64,000 nt of DNA from Altericroceibacterium indicum (GCF_009828105.1 NZ_WTYQ01000002.1:186001-250000); one strand, 5' to 3'. Positions 1-8,505 are shown, counted from the first letter of the stretch. The notes: generated by a model from the sequence alone, not told the origin. Made by a program: numbers and translations.

Positions 1-733
1 GCTCTTCCCAATTATCCCAGCGATAGACCGCCCGCTCCACCACATTGCGCAATTCGCGAACATTGCCGGGCCAGGCATATTCTTCAAATTGCTGCCGCAC
101 ATGATCAGCAAAACCGGGCCAACTATTCCATGCGAGCTCAGCCGCCATGCGCCGGCCGAAATAATCGACCAGAACATCAACGTCGCCTTCACGCTCCCGA
201 AGCGGAGGAAGCGTAATCACCTCGAAACTCAACCGGTCGAGCAAATCGGCTCGAAACCGACCTTTATCGGCAAGATCAGGCAAGTTTTCATTGGTCGCTG
301 CAACGATACGCACATCCACACGAATTGGGCGCGATGCCCCAATCCGAGTGACTTCGCCATATTCGATCGCCCGTAGCAAACGCTCTTGCGCCGCCATGGA
401 AAGGGTCGCCAGTTCATCGAGAAACAGAGTGCCGCGATCAGCCTCTTCAAACCGCCCGGCCCGCGCCCGCGTCGCGCCCGTAAAGGCGCCAGCCTCATGA
501 CCAAAAAGCTCTGCCTCGATCAATGTCTCAGGAAGAGCAGCACAGTTCAGCGTTACAAGTGGCTCATCCCACCGAGTAGAGAGGCGATGCAAACGCTCTG
601 CGATAAGCTCCTTGCCCGTCCCCCGCTCCCCAATGACGAGCACTGGCCGGCTCAAGCCAGCAGCACGACTTGCCCGTTCAACAGTATCGAGAAAAGCTCC
701 CGACTGGCCGACAAACTGATTTTCGCGCTCCAT
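1..733 (-). CDS. pspF: PspF, sigma-54 enhancer-binding activator of the psp operon (3' end cut by window)
   Basis: Reading leftwards from the ATG at 733 gives an open frame of about 244 codons that runs off the window start. It is a bare AAA+ sigma-54 activator with no N-terminal sensory domain, as in PspF. Visible motifs are Walker A GERGTGKE (about residues 35-42), the sigma-54-contacting loop GAFTGA (82-87) and Walker B GTLFLDE (101-107), followed by an R-finger/sensor region ending in WPGNVREL. The C-terminal Fis-type HTH lies outside the window. It is divergent from the psp genes, whose promoter is a sigma-54 type. In the known system PspA binds and inhibits PspF until the inner membrane is stressed. 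Identification is firm from the motifs plus location. Confidence 0.93.
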   Translation of the reverse strand, partial: MERENQFVGQSGAFLDTVERASRAAGLSRPVLVIGERGTGKELIAERLHRLSTRWDEPLVTLNCAALPETLIEAELFGHEAGAFTGATRARAGRFEEADRGTLFLDELATLSMAAQERLLRAIEYGEVTRIGASRPIRVDVRIVAATNENLPDLADKGRFRADLLDRLSFEVITLPPLREREGDVDVLVDYFGRRMAAELAWNSWPGFADHVRQQFEEYAWPGNVRELRNVVERAVYRWDNWEE

Positions 734-831
734 GACCTAGTAATAGTGCATTTTCCTGAAAGTTGGCAATATACACCAACGGGTTTTAAGATATTTTCAA
801 AAAAGTCGCCATTTTCTCAGCATATTCGAAA

Positions 832-847
832 TTGGCACGCCTCTTGC
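832..847 (+). promoter_or_regulatory. sigma-54 (-24/-12) promoter of the psp operon
   Basis: TTGGCACGCCTCTTGC fits the sigma-54 consensus, with GG at 834-835, GC at 846-847 and exactly 10 bases between. Transcription would start near 859, about 28 bases before the first small gene. An inverted repeat GTTGG-N9-CCAAC at 762-780, about 70 bases upstream, is a candidate PspF enhancer site. Confidence 0.88.
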
Positions 848-886
848 GAAGCTTCATGCAAACGCCGTTCACAAAGGAACATCGCC

Positions 887-1054
887 ATGTATGACCGCAA
901 ATTCTTCGCCAGCAAGCTTGGCCTTGCCGCTATCGCGAGCATGGCTGCCATGATCGCTTTCAACATTGTATCTTTGAGCAATCAGCTCGGAGCTACGCCC
1001 GATATCATGTCGAATATGCTGGTTGGCAGCGCCTCAATGGTTGAACTGGCATGA
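887..1054 (+). CDS. Small predicted membrane protein, first gene of psp operon
   Basis: A 55-residue protein with a short basic N-terminus (MYDRKFF) and one hydrophobic segment (about residues 11-31). The ATG at 887 has AAAGGA about seven bases upstream and is the first start after the sigma-54 promoter. The stop overlaps ATG 1051 in an ATGA, which lies in the frame of pspA. I do not recognise a family. Position suggests a stress-induced inner-membrane peptide co-expressed with PspA. It could also be a leader that couples translation into pspA. Confidence 0.6.
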   Translation: MYDRKFFASKLGLAAIASMAAMIAFNIVSLSNQLGATPDIMSNMLVGSASMVELA

Positions 1055-1194
1055 ACGAACCCGGGAAATATCCATTTGCCGGAAACGGCAAACAGAGCGA
1101 AAAGGGCTCCTATTCACGGTTAGAGCGTGAAGCGGAAAGGTTGCGCAGCAGCCCTACCCCTACTCAGAAACGAACAGACCCCGGAGTACCCTGG

Positions 1195-1887
1195 ATGGGC
1201 ATTTTTTCTCGCACTCGTGACATCATTGCAGCCAATTTCACCGAATTGCTCGATCAGGCTGACGACCCCGTCAAAATGATCCGCATGATCATCCTCGAAA
1301 TGGAGGAAACACTGGTCGAGGTTCGCGCAAGCGCGGCACGGACCATTGCCGATCAGAAGGAAATGCATCGCCACATGGTCAAACTGGACCAGTTGCAGGC
1401 AGATTGGGCTGAAAAGGCGCAGTTGGCGCTCAGCAAGGATCGCGAAGATCTGGCTCGTGCAGCCTTGATGGAAAAAAAGAAAGCTGGTGACATGAGTGGG
1501 CAGCTCCGGTCAGAAATCACCGTTCTGGACGATGCTCTGCGCGCTTATGAAGAAGACATCGCCAAACTGCAGACCCGCCTGCGGGAAGCGCGCAGCCGCC
1601 AGACGCAGATCGCGGCACGCCTCGAAAGCGCAGAAAATCGGGTCAAGCTGCGCAGCCTGATGACCAACGAACGGGTAGATGACGCGCTGGCTCGTTTCGA
1701 TCAACTCGAACGCCGGGTCGATTACGCCGAAGGCCGTGCAGATTCACTCAGCATCGCTGGCGGCAGAGGCAAGACGTCCTTGTCTGATGAAATCGCTGCC
1801 CTCGAAGACTCCGACAAGGTCGATGCCGAACTGGAAGAAATGAAACGTGCGCTCGGCAAGGGAAATGCCGCGCAAAAGGGGGAATAA
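1195..1887 (+). CDS. pspA: Phage shock protein A (PspA/IM30 family)
   Basis: The 230-residue product starts MGIFSRTRDIIAANF, the usual PspA amphipathic N-terminal helix, and continues as a long charged coiled coil (DDPVKMIRMIILEMEETL early, and repeated heptad-like stretches to about residue 200). PspA oligomers bind damaged inner membrane and keep PspF inactive when free. GGAG at 1183-1186 sits eight bases before ATG 1195, which matches the family N-terminus. The same frame is open upstream to ATG 1051, which overlaps the previous stop and would add a 48-residue polar extension not usual for PspA. I chose 1195. pspB follows after three bases. Confidence 0.93.
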   Translation: MGIFSRTRDIIAANFTELLDQADDPVKMIRMIILEMEETLVEVRASAARTIADQKEMHRHMVKLDQLQADWAEKAQLALSKDREDLARAALMEKKKAGDMSGQLRSEITVLDDALRAYEEDIAKLQTRLREARSRQTQIAARLESAENRVKLRSLMTNERVDDALARFDQLERRVDYAEGRADSLSIAGGRGKTSLSDEIAALEDSDKVDAELEEMKRALGKGNAAQKGE

Positions 1888-1890
1888 ACC

Positions 1891-2184
1891 GTGGAAGATT
1901 TCTTGACTGTTGCCGTGATCGTGATCGGCGTTCCCTGGGTGGTCTTGCACTACATCACCAAATGGAAAACCGCCGCCACGCTCACCAATGATGACGAAAC
2001 ACTGCTGGAAGATCTCTATCAACTTGCTCGCCGTCTGGATGAACGCATGGACACGGTTGAGCGCCTCGTCGCCAACGACAACCCCAACTTCAAGCCTCAC
2101 CGCCTGCGTGATGAGCATGAAATGGACAATCAGAAATTGCGTGATCTTGATCGCCTTTTGAATGAACGGGGAGACCGTAAATGA
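1891..2184 (+). CDS. pspB: Phage shock protein B
   Basis: A 97-residue protein with GTG start: an N-terminal transmembrane helix (about residues 4-22), then a charged helical region with the PspB-type pattern DLYQLARRLDERMDTVERL and a longer than usual polar C-terminal tail. PspB normally works with PspC at the inner membrane to relay stress to PspA/PspF. It starts three bases after pspA, and its stop overlaps the pspC start by four bases, so the three genes are co-translated. Confidence 0.88.
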   Translation: MEDFLTVAVIVIGVPWVVLHYITKWKTAATLTNDDETLLEDLYQLARRLDERMDTVERLVANDNPNFKPHRLRDEHEMDNQKLRDLDRLLNERGDRK

Positions 2185-2555
2185 GCAGCCAACGCACCAA
2201 ATTCTATCGTGACAAGCAAAATTCCAAATTAATGGGCGTTTGCTCAGGCCTCTCCGATTACACCGGGATCGAAGCGATCTGGTGGCGACTTGGTTTTATT
2301 GTGCTGACGCTCTCCACCGGGTTTGGCTTGCCAATCTATTTCGTTCTTGGTCTTCTGGCCGACAAGAAGCCAGCGCATCTTTATACAGATCGTGATGAGC
2401 AGAAATATTGGCAACGGGTTCGCCAGTCTCCCAAGCGTACAGCACGTGAAGTACGCTCACGCTTCCGCGACATTGATCGTCGTTTGGCTGATGTTGAACA
2501 GCATTATGTCAGCAGCAATCCACGCCTTTCGGCCGAAATCGAAAATCTGCGCTAA
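2181..2555 (+). CDS. pspC: Phage shock protein C
   Basis: A 124-residue protein with the PspC domain at its N-terminus: FYRDKQNSKLMGVCSGLSDY, then a hydrophobic stretch (about residues 33-60) containing IWWRLGFIVLTL and IYFVLGLLAD. The C-terminal half is basic and helical (RSRFRDIDRRLADVEQHY) and ends with a short leucine-type helix. This is the normal layout of the alphaproteobacterial PspC. It overlaps pspB by ATGA, and the next small gene begins 22 bases later. Confidence 0.92.
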   Translation: MSSQRTKFYRDKQNSKLMGVCSGLSDYTGIEAIWWRLGFIVLTLSTGFGLPIYFVLGLLADKKPAHLYTDRDEQKYWQRVRQSPKRTAREVRSRFRDIDRRLADVEQHYVSSNPRLSAEIENLR

Positions 2556-2576
2556 TCCTCTAACTGGACTGATCCG

Positions 2577-2867
2577 ATGCAACATATCATGCCGTTTTTG
2601 ATCCCGCTCGCCCCTTTTATCATGGTCTGCTTCATCGTGTGGACCAAACATCAGCGCAAGCTTGTCGAAATGGAAATGCAGAACACTGCGGAGCGCGCCG
2701 CTCTGTCAGCCACCAGCAATAAAGAACTGGAAGATCGGATCAGAGTGCTGGAACGGATCGTAACCGACAAAGGCTATGATGTTGCAAGCCAGATCGAGGC
2801 ACTCCGTGATCACCGGCAGGTAGAAGAACGGATGGATCTGCGCAGCCACGACAGCAATCTCGGCTAA
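2577..2867 (+). CDS. PspB-like small membrane/coiled-coil protein (copy 1)
   Basis: A 96-residue protein with an N-terminal transmembrane helix (about residues 5-22) followed by a coiled coil ending in ELEDRIRVLERIVTDKG. That motif recurs in the next three genes and resembles the helical part of PspB (RLDERMDTVERLV). It sits 22 bases after pspC in the same orientation, so it is part of the psp transcription unit. Function unknown. By architecture it may be a PspB-like membrane-anchored partner of PspA or PspC. Confidence 0.75.
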   Translation: MQHIMPFLIPLAPFIMVCFIVWTKHQRKLVEMEMQNTAERAALSATSNKELEDRIRVLERIVTDKGYDVASQIEALRDHRQVEERMDLRSHDSNLG

Positions 2868-2893
2868 TCACTTTTCTTGGGGGAGTATGAAAG

Positions 2894-3199
2894 ATGGCCT
2901 TGGGCGGACCAGAATTTATGGTCATATTGGCAGGTATTGCAGCAATCGGTTGGTCAGCCGTCACTATCGTGAAGTCGCACAGCTCCTCCAGGTCAAAGGC
3001 CACAATTGCTGAGCTTCCTTGCTGCCAAAGCAGGGATACTATTGCGCGCCTTACTGAAGAGAACCGGCAGCTTTCGGTTGCCGTCGCCAGCTTGCAGGAC
3101 CGCATTCATGTGCTGGAAACAGTCGTAAGCGATGGTGGGACGCAGATGGCCGAGAAAATCGACAGTTTCGCTGACAATCACCATTCGCTGAACCGTTGA
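2894..3199 (+). CDS. PspB-like small membrane/coiled-coil protein (copy 2)
   Basis: A 101-residue protein: one N-terminal hydrophobic segment (about residues 8-26), a polar linker with two adjacent cysteines (LPCCQ), then a coiled coil with LQDRIHVLETVVSDGG, the counterpart of RIRVLERIVTD in the preceding gene. ATG 2894 follows GGGGGAGTATG-type purine-rich sequence. It is a paralogue by architecture and motif, not by strong overall identity. Co-directional with psp genes. Role not known. Confidence 0.72.
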   Translation: MALGGPEFMVILAGIAAIGWSAVTIVKSHSSSRSKATIAELPCCQSRDTIARLTEENRQLSVAVASLQDRIHVLETVVSDGGTQMAEKIDSFADNHHSLNR

Positions 3200-3219
3200 A
3201 CGGTACGAGGAGCCAGATC

Positions 3220-3477
3220 ATGAACTTGTGGACCACCATTTTGCTGATCGCCATCGCCGGGATGATTTACAGCGCCTGGCGCTCAAAGCATCTCACAAGC
3301 AATGGCATCACAGAGGATTTTCTGGGCAACCAGTCCTTAGACGATCACCGGGCCAATGCCGAATTGCAGCGCGAAGTGGAAGAATTGCGTGAGCGCGTCC
3401 AGATCCTTGAACGAATTGTGACCGATGGCCGTGAAGCCAGCCGCATTTCTTCAGAAATCGAAAAACTGCGGCACTGA
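3220..3477 (+). CDS. PspB-like small membrane/coiled-coil protein (copy 3)
   Basis: An 85-residue protein from ATG 3220, which has GAGGAG seven bases upstream. An in-frame ATG at 3196 overlaps the preceding gene and has no better site. MNLWTTILLIAIAGMIYSAW gives a transmembrane helix. The C-terminal helix carries EELRERVQILERIVTDGR, nearly the same motif as copy 1, and ends SSEIEKLRH like the PspC tail. Third member of the tandem PspB-like set. Function inferred only from context. Confidence 0.75.
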   Translation: MNLWTTILLIAIAGMIYSAWRSKHLTSNGITEDFLGNQSLDDHRANAELQREVEELRERVQILERIVTDGREASRISSEIEKLRH

Positions 3478-3523
3478 ATTTCACGATCCAGCCGCTCAAT
3501 CATTTCAAGCAAGGAAATCTACC

Positions 3524-3769
3524 ATGTTGAGCCAGACGATACTTCTCGCCAGCACCGGCCTGATCGCCTTGGTGATCACTCTTGGTGCGATGCTCAAAGG
3601 CTGGCAGGCATGGCTGGCCTTGAAATCGCAGGAATTAGAATATCACCTTTCTGCACCTGCACGCGAGATTGAAGGCGGAACGACCACAGGGGCAGCCCGG
3701 ATCGAACTTGCCCATCTCAAAGAACGCATTCGCAAGCTGGAAGCCATCGCAAGTGGGGTGGACCTCTGA
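3524..3769 (+). CDS. PspB-like small membrane/coiled-coil protein (copy 4)
   Basis: An 81-residue protein from ATG 3524, preceded by AAGGAAAT. The frame is open further upstream but that part overlaps copy 3 and looks non-coding. A transmembrane helix (about residues 5-23) is followed by a polar linker and a short helix with HLKERIRKLEAIASG, a weaker form of the shared motif. It is the last gene of the presumed psp operon, and sufE begins 24 bases later. Confidence 0.7.
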   Translation: MLSQTILLASTGLIALVITLGAMLKGWQAWLALKSQELEYHLSAPAREIEGGTTTGAARIELAHLKERIRKLEAIASGVDL

Positions 3770-3793
3770 TCCCTAAATGCTAGAGCGGGATTT

Positions 3794-4201
3794 ATGCGCT
3801 CTCTTGATGATATCCGTGAAGAATATGAATTCCTTGAAGGTGATGAACGTTATCGCCTTCTGATCGAACTTGGTCGTGAGCTGGACCCTATGCCCGCCCC
3901 GCTCAAGACCGATGCGACATTGGTGCGCGGCTGCTCTGCCAGTGTGTGGATTTACCCGACACAGGAGGATGACAGGCTTCATTTCCTCGCCGATAGCAAC
4001 GCGGCGATTACCAAAGGCATTGTCTCGCTGGTCCTTGCTGCCGTTCAGGATCAGCCCGCCCAAACAGTGGCGGATATGGATATTACCGCTGCTTTGGAGC
4101 CGTTTGACCTTAAAAATCAGCTAAGCTCCAACCGCACGCAGGGCATTCCCAATATGATCGCTCTGATCAAGGAAACCGCCAACCGGATCGCGGCTGACTG
4201 A
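3794..4201 (+). CDS. sufE: SufE-family cysteine desulfurase activator
   Basis: A 135-residue SufE-type protein. The sulfur-accepting cysteine is in LVRGCSASVW (Cys47). The flanking pattern (LLIELGRELDPMP before it, and AITKGIVSLVLAAVQ and a C-terminal NRTQGIPNMIALIK after it) is typical. SufE takes persulfide sulfur from SufS and passes it to the SufBCD scaffold in the cytoplasm for Fe-S cluster assembly. The stop is one base before the next gene, so the two are probably co-transcribed. No suf operon is visible nearby. Confidence 0.9.
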   Translation: MRSLDDIREEYEFLEGDERYRLLIELGRELDPMPAPLKTDATLVRGCSASVWIYPTQEDDRLHFLADSNAAITKGIVSLVLAAVQDQPAQTVADMDITAALEPFDLKNQLSSNRTQGIPNMIALIKETANRIAAD

Positions 4202-4202
4202 T

Positions 4203-4553
4203 ATGCGCCGGTCGCTTTACATGGCGGCTGGGCTTGTTTGCGTTGGACTAGGTGCAATTGGCGCAGCTCTGCCGATTATGCCGACGGTGCCATTCCTTCT
4301 GCTGGCAGCCTTTTGCTTCGCGCGCGGCAATCCTGAATGGGAGCGCCGCCTGCTACATCATCCACGCTGGGGCCCGTCTCTCAGGCATTGGCGGGATCAT
4401 CGCGCCATCGGACGCAAAGCCAAGGTTTCTGCCATTCTTGCGATGGGTGCCGGTGTGCTGTTTACAGGCTTTACGCTGGGCTTCCCCTGGGTTCTGATCT
4501 CTATTGCAGTGCTGGCGATTTGCGGTAGCTGGATCTGGACCAGGCCTGAGTAG
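4203..4553 (+). CDS. YbaN-family (DUF454) inner-membrane protein
   Basis: A 116-residue hydrophobic protein with the DUF454 signature: GLGAIGAALPIMPTVPFLLLAAFCFARGNPEWERRLLHHP, here seen as a first helix pair, then a polar loop HWRDHRAIGRKAKV, then a second helix pair (about residues 76-112). The family (E. coli YbaN) has no settled function. It starts one base after the sufE stop. No regulatory feature of its own seen. Confidence 0.88.
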   Translation: MRRSLYMAAGLVCVGLGAIGAALPIMPTVPFLLLAAFCFARGNPEWERRLLHHPRWGPSLRHWRDHRAIGRKAKVSAILAMGAGVLFTGFTLGFPWVLISIAVLAICGSWIWTRPE

Positions 4554-4574
4554 CAGCCGCCTGCTGACAACCAG

Positions 4575-5093
4575 TCAAGCCCCTGCACTGTCGCGCAATT
4601 TAGCGATTCCTGCTTCTCGCTGGCGCTTTAATTCAGCCTTCAAGGCAGCCGGATCACGCGCAAAGACGAAACCGAAGCTGACACCACCTTCCCTGCCAAT
4701 AGTCGCATGATGAAGTTTATGCGCCTGAACCAAGCGGCGCGCATAACCGCTCTTGGGTACCCAGCGAAAATAGCGCTGATGAACCAGACCATCGTGAACC
4801 AGCGTATAGATGATGCCATAGCCAAGAATACCAAGGCCGATCCATGTCGCCGGCCACCAAGCCGCCCCCCCCAACACCAATGGCGAACCGATAGCGAACA
4901 TGGAAATGCTCATCACCGCGCCTACGATTGCATAAAGATCGTTCTTTTCCAGTAATTTATCATGAGGCTCATGGTGATCGCGATGCCAGCCCCAGCCCCA
5001 GCCATGCATGATATATTTGTGGCTCGCCCAAGCCACCCACTCCATTGCAACCATGGCAGCCAGAACGATGAGAGCGGGGATAAGAATGTCCAT
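4575..5093 (-). CDS. crtZ: Beta-carotene hydroxylase CrtZ
   Basis: A 172-residue membrane protein of the fatty-acid-hydroxylase superfamily. Four histidine clusters that bind the di-iron centre are visible: HKYIMH (25-30), HRDHHEPH (37-44), HDGLVH (100-105) and HKLHH (125-129). Between them are hydrophobic segments. CrtZ adds 3-hydroxyl groups to beta-carotene, giving zeaxanthin, consistent with the yellow pigments of sphingomonads. I chose ATG 5093; a TTG at 5138 would add 15 residues without a better ribosome site. No other crt genes are nearby, and it converges on the DUF454 gene. Confidence 0.93.
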   Translation of the reverse strand: MDILIPALIVLAAMVAMEWVAWASHKYIMHGWGWGWHRDHHEPHDKLLEKNDLYAIVGAVMSISMFAIGSPLVLGGAAWWPATWIGLGILGYGIIYTLVHDGLVHQRYFRWVPKSGYARRLVQAHKLHHATIGREGGVSFGFVFARDPAALKAELKRQREAGIAKLRDSAGA

Positions 5094-5251
5094 AAGCCCC
5101 GGATATAGCGCAGCGATAGGGGATAGAACAGGGGTCAAACGCGACTGAAAGCGACATAAAGGTACAATATGCGACGCTCAAATGCATATTGGCGTGGCAG
5201 AAAGAATGGGCAGGCACACAAGGCGTGCCACCATGACAAGGGACCATTACG

Positions 5252-5611
5252 ATGCGCAAATCTCTGTTCGCCGCTCCGCTCGCTCTGGCTGCAGCTTTGG
5301 CTCTGACAACTCCGGCGATGGCTGCGCCAGCACGGTATAATGACTCAGGCATCACAAGCCAGATCACTCAGCTTGATTGGCAGATCAATCGTGCCGAGCA
5401 GCGCCGGATCATCTCGAACCGCGAAGCACAGTCTTACCACCGCGAGCTGAATCAGGTTCAGAAATTGAATCGGCAACTTTCCCGCAATGGGCTGTCAGGC
5501 AACGAAGCAAAATTACTTGATAACAAGCTTCAGCGTATCAAGGGAAAACTCATCAAAGATCAACGCTATGCCATGCGCCAGCATGAAAAGCGCACCAGCT
5601 ATCGTCGCTAA
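5252..5611 (+). CDS. Small secreted hypothetical protein
   Basis: A 119-residue protein with a clear Sec signal peptide (MRKSLFAAPLALAAALALTTPAMA, cut after AMA near residue 24). The mature part is basic and helical, rich in Gln, Arg and Asn, with a periodic pattern around ITQLDWQINRAEQRRIIS and NREAQSYHRELNQVQKLN. This suggests an envelope or periplasmic helical protein. Similar small signal-peptide proteins with RGLIS/NREA-like repeats occur in sphingomonads but I know of no function. It stands alone between divergent crtZ and leuC. Confidence 0.75.
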   Translation: MRKSLFAAPLALAAALALTTPAMAAPARYNDSGITSQITQLDWQINRAEQRRIISNREAQSYHRELNQVQKLNRQLSRNGLSGNEAKLLDNKLQRIKGKLIKDQRYAMRQHEKRTSYRR

Positions 5612-5674
5612 AGCTTGAGGGGAGACAATTTTTACTCCCTTGCCATGCGGGTTCGGTAGGATTAGGCGAACGCC

Positions 5675-7108
5675 ATGTCTGATCGAGCCCGCACATTATA
5701 CGAAAAAATCTGGGATGCCCACGTGGTCGAACGCCGCGATGATGGCACCTGCCTGATCTTTATCGATCGCCACCTCATTCATGAAGTGACCAGCCCTCAG
5801 GCTTTCGAGGCCCTTCGCCTCTCTGGCCGCAAGCTGCGCCGCCCGGAACTGATGCTAGCGGTGCCCGATCACAATCTGCCAACAACCGCGCGGCTTGATG
5901 CCGCTGGCAATCGCTTGCCAATTGCCGACAAGCAAAGCGCCATGCAGCTTGAAACGCTGGAAGCCAATGTCAAAGAATTTGGCGTCCGCTATTTCGGTGC
6001 AACTGCGCGCGAACAGGGTATTGTCCATGTGGTTGGCCCGGAACAGGGTTTCTCCCTTCCCGGCGCGACCATCGTGTGCGGTGACAGCCATACGGCGGCG
6101 CATGGCGGCATTGGCGCTCTTGCCTTTGGCATTGGCACAAGCGAAGTCGAACACGTTATGGCGACGCAAACGCTGTTGCTCAAGCAATCCAAGACGATGG
6201 AAATTCTGGTTGAGGGCGACCTTGGCCCCGGCATTTCCTCCAAGGATCTGATCCTCCACATCATCGGCGTCATTGGCACGGCTGGCGGCACTGGCCATGT
6301 GATCGAATATCGCGGCAAAGTGTTCGAAGAAATGAGTGTGGAAGGTCGCTTGACCGTCTGCAACATGTCGATCGAAGGCGGTGCGCGTGCTGGCCTTATT
6401 GCGCCAGATGAAAAGACCATCGCTTATCTGAAAGGTCGCCAGTTCGCCCCCAAGGGTGAAGATTGGGACCGCGCCGTCGCTTATTGGCAGACGCTCAAAA
6501 GCGATGACGGTGCACGCTTTGATAAGTCTGTGACCATCAATGCCGCCGATGTACAGCCCACCGTTACCTGGGGCACCAGCCCGGAAGATGTGGTGCCGAT
6601 TGGTGGCACCGTCCCCGCGCCTGAAAGTTTTGCTGATCCATCCAAGCAGAATGCGGCGCGCAAGAGCCTTGAATATATGGGCCTCACGCCCGGCCAGCGC
6701 ATGGATGAAGTGGAAGTGCAGAATGTCTTCATCGGCAGCTGCACCAACAGCCGCATTGAAGATCTGCGCGAAGCGGCGGCTATATTGAAAGGCCGCACCA
6801 AGGCAGCCCATGTGAAATGGGCTATTGTGGTCCCCGGCTCCGGTCTTGTGAAAGAACAGGCCGAAGCAGAAGGGCTCGACCAGATCATCAAGGATGCAGG
6901 CCTTGAATGGCGCGAACCGGGTTGTTCGGCCTGTCTCGGCATGAACCCGGACAAGGTGCCTGCTGGTGAACGTTGTGCTTCCACCAGCAACCGCAATTTT
7001 GTCGGCCGGCAAGGTCCGGGTGCGCGCACCCATCTGGTTTCACCTGCCATGGCCGCAGCCGCGGCCGTGACCGGCAGGCTGACAGATGTGCGCGATCTGG
7101 TTGACTAA
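5675..7108 (+). CDS. leuC: 3-isopropylmalate dehydratase large subunit LeuC
   Basis: A 477-residue aconitase-family protein. With LeuD it isomerises 2-isopropylmalate to 3-isopropylmalate in leucine synthesis. The three [4Fe-4S] cysteines are visible: GSCTNSR near residue 355 and CSACLGMN near 416/419. [25 protein letters not shown] and the N-terminal LYEKIWDAH are typical of LeuC. leuD lies 0.8 kb downstream on the same strand, separated by a DNA glycosylase gene and a small membrane protein gene. Length is normal for the family. Confidence 0.97.
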   Translation: MSDRARTLYEKIWDAHVVERRDDGTCLIFIDRHLIHEVTSPQAFEALRLSGRKLRRPELMLAVPDHNLPTTARLDAAGNRLPIADKQSAMQLETLEANVKEFGVRYFGATAREQGIVHVVGPEQGFSLPGATIVCGDSHTAAHGGIGALAFGIGTSEVEHVMATQTLLLKQSKTMEILVEGDLGPGISSKDLILHIIGVIGTAGGTGHVIEYRGKVFEEMSVEGRLTVCNMSIEGGARAGLIAPDEKTIAYLKGRQFAPKGEDWDRAVAYWQTLKSDDGARFDKSVTINAADVQPTVTWGTSPEDVVPIGGTVPAPESFADPSKQNAARKSLEYMGLTPGQRMDEVEVQNVFIGSCTNSRIEDLREAAAILKGRTKAAHVKWAIVVPGSGLVKEQAEAEGLDQIIKDAGLEWREPGCSACLGMNPDKVPAGERCASTSNRNFVGRQGPGARTHLVSPAMAAAAAVTGRLTDVRDLVD

Positions 7109-7161
7109 GCTTTCACCTCTTTTCCATGCCTCTGGCCCCATCCGGGGATAAGATCAGGGGC

Positions 7162-7734
7162 ATGGTTTTGCACAAACCATCGGCCGACATTGCGATGAAT
7201 GACACAGGGCAATCGCGCAAATCTTCCTTTGCCCCAGTCGTTGCACCTGACACCCGGCTGCTGATCCTTGGCAGTCTGCCGGGTGAAGCTTCACTCCAAG
7301 CACAGCAATATTACGCCCACCCGCGCAATCTGTTCTGGCATCTGGTGGGGCAGGCCATCGGCACTGACTTACCCTCACTGAAGTATGAGCAACGTCTCGA
7401 AGCTCTGCTCGCCGCCAAAATCGGACTATGGGATGTGGTGGCCACCGCCACCCGCCAGGGGAGCCTGGACACCGCCATACGCAATGCCACGCATAGCCCG
7501 CTGCTCACCCTTGCCCAGAGTCTGCCAGATCTTCGCGCCTTTGCCTTTAACGGCGCAAAAGCGGCTAAAATCGGTATGGGTCTGCTCAAAGGGAGCGCCT
7601 ATCATTGTCTGGCCCTGCCCTCTTCCAGCCCTGCCTATGCCGCCATGCCGCTGGCTCAGAAAGAACAGCTTTGGCAAAAGCTAGCCGAATTACGCGAGTT
7701 GACTCTTGCCTCCAACCTTCGTCGGGAGCATTGA
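7162..7734 (+). CDS. DNA-deoxyinosine (hypoxanthine) glycosylase, uracil-DNA-glycosylase superfamily family 6
   Basis: About 190 residues with the family motif LLILGSLPGEASL followed by QQYYAHPRNLFWHLVG, then IGLWDVV and a C-terminal LALPSSSPAY. These match the small HDG-type branch of the UDG superfamily that excises hypoxanthine and related deaminated bases. Start choice is uncertain: ATG 7126, 7162 and 7195 are all in frame and none has a clean ribosome site. The conserved domain begins just after 7195. It sits between leuC and leuD. Confidence 0.85.
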   Translation: MVLHKPSADIAMNDTGQSRKSSFAPVVAPDTRLLILGSLPGEASLQAQQYYAHPRNLFWHLVGQAIGTDLPSLKYEQRLEALLAAKIGLWDVVATATRQGSLDTAIRNATHSPLLTLAQSLPDLRAFAFNGAKAAKIGMGLLKGSAYHCLALPSSSPAYAAMPLAQKEQLWQKLAELRELTLASNLRREH

Positions 7735-7741
7735 CAAGCCT

Positions 7742-7903
7742 ATGAGCAAGAAGATTCCCTCAGGCCTTACGGGCACTGCCGCTATTGCTGGCGCGGTTGG
7801 TTCTGCCGCCATCGCCGCCGCCATTCTTTACGCCACCAAGCGCAAGGAAAAACAGGCCCCAAAACTGACCGGCCCCAAAGGCGAAAGCCCGGAGACTGAT
7901 TGA
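7742..7903 (+). CDS. Small single-pass membrane protein
   Basis: A 53-residue protein: a short polar N-terminus, one Ala/Gly-rich transmembrane segment (about residues 12-31, [20 protein letters not shown]) and a Lys/Pro-rich tail. Its stop TGA shares a base with the leuD start (TGATG), suggesting translational coupling to leuD. No family recognised. The coupling and the normal-looking composition support a real gene. Confidence 0.6.
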   Translation: MSKKIPSGLTGTAAIAGAVGSAAIAAAILYATKRKEKQAPKLTGPKGESPETD

Positions 7904-8505
7904 TGGAAGCTGTTCGCGAAATTGATGGCCGTGCCATTCCCTTTGGCCGCAAGAATGTTGATACTGACCTCATTATTCCAGCCAAATGGCTCAAGACCAT
8001 CAGCCGTGAAGGACTTGGGGAAGGTGCATTTGAAACGGTCCGGGAAGAAGATGGCAATGTCTTTGACAAGCCAGAATTTCAGGACGCTCCTATCCTGATT
8101 GCCGGGGACAATTTCGGCTGCGGTTCGAGCCGCGAACATGCTGCATGGGCGCTCCTCGATATGGGCGTTAAAGCTGTGATCGCACCAAGCTTTTCGGATA
8201 TCTTTTCTGGCAATGCGTTCAAGAACGGCATCCTCACCGTAGTCCTGCCGCAGGAACAGGTGGACCGTCTGCTTGAAGTGGCTGAAACCGATCCGATATC
8301 GATCGATCTGGAAAGCCAGAGCGTGACCACGCCATTCCAAGATCGTTTTACGTTCGAAATCGACGAATTTCGTAAGCACTGCCTGCTTGAAGGCTTGGAC
8401 GAAGTCGGCCTGACACTGGCGCGTGATACAGCTATCAACCAATATGAAGCCCGGCAGCGCGATGCGATGCCGTGGTATGCCAAGGGCACCGCAGTAGCGG
8501 CCTGA
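7903..8505 (+). CDS. leuD: 3-isopropylmalate dehydratase small subunit LeuD
   Basis: A 200-residue swivelling-domain subunit that pairs with Leu[15 protein letters not shown] near the N-terminus and [14 protein letters not shown] (about residues 69-82) are diagnostic. ATG 7903 has CGGAG eight bases upstream. A TTG three bases earlier is also open but unneeded. It overlaps the preceding small gene by one base. Confidence 0.97.
   Translation: MEAVREIDGRAIPFGRKNVDTDLIIPAKWLKTISREGLGEGAFETVREEDGNVFDKPEFQDAPILIAGDNFGCGSSREHAAWALLDMGVKAVIAPSFSDIFSGNAFKNGILTVVLPQEQVDRLLEVAETDPISIDLESQSVTTPFQDRFTFEIDEFRKHCLLEGLDEVGLTLARDTAINQYEARQRDAMPWYAKGTAVAA

Noticed and set aside
386-886. Long upstream extension of the first psp-operon small gene
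   Set aside because: It runs antisense through pspF and across the sigma-54 promoter; the real start is ATG 887.
5855-7033. 392-codon open frame on the minus strand opposite leuC
   Set aside because: It is antisense to a well-identified gene, and its translation is rich in His/Phe/Arg with no domain; it is a codon-bias shadow.
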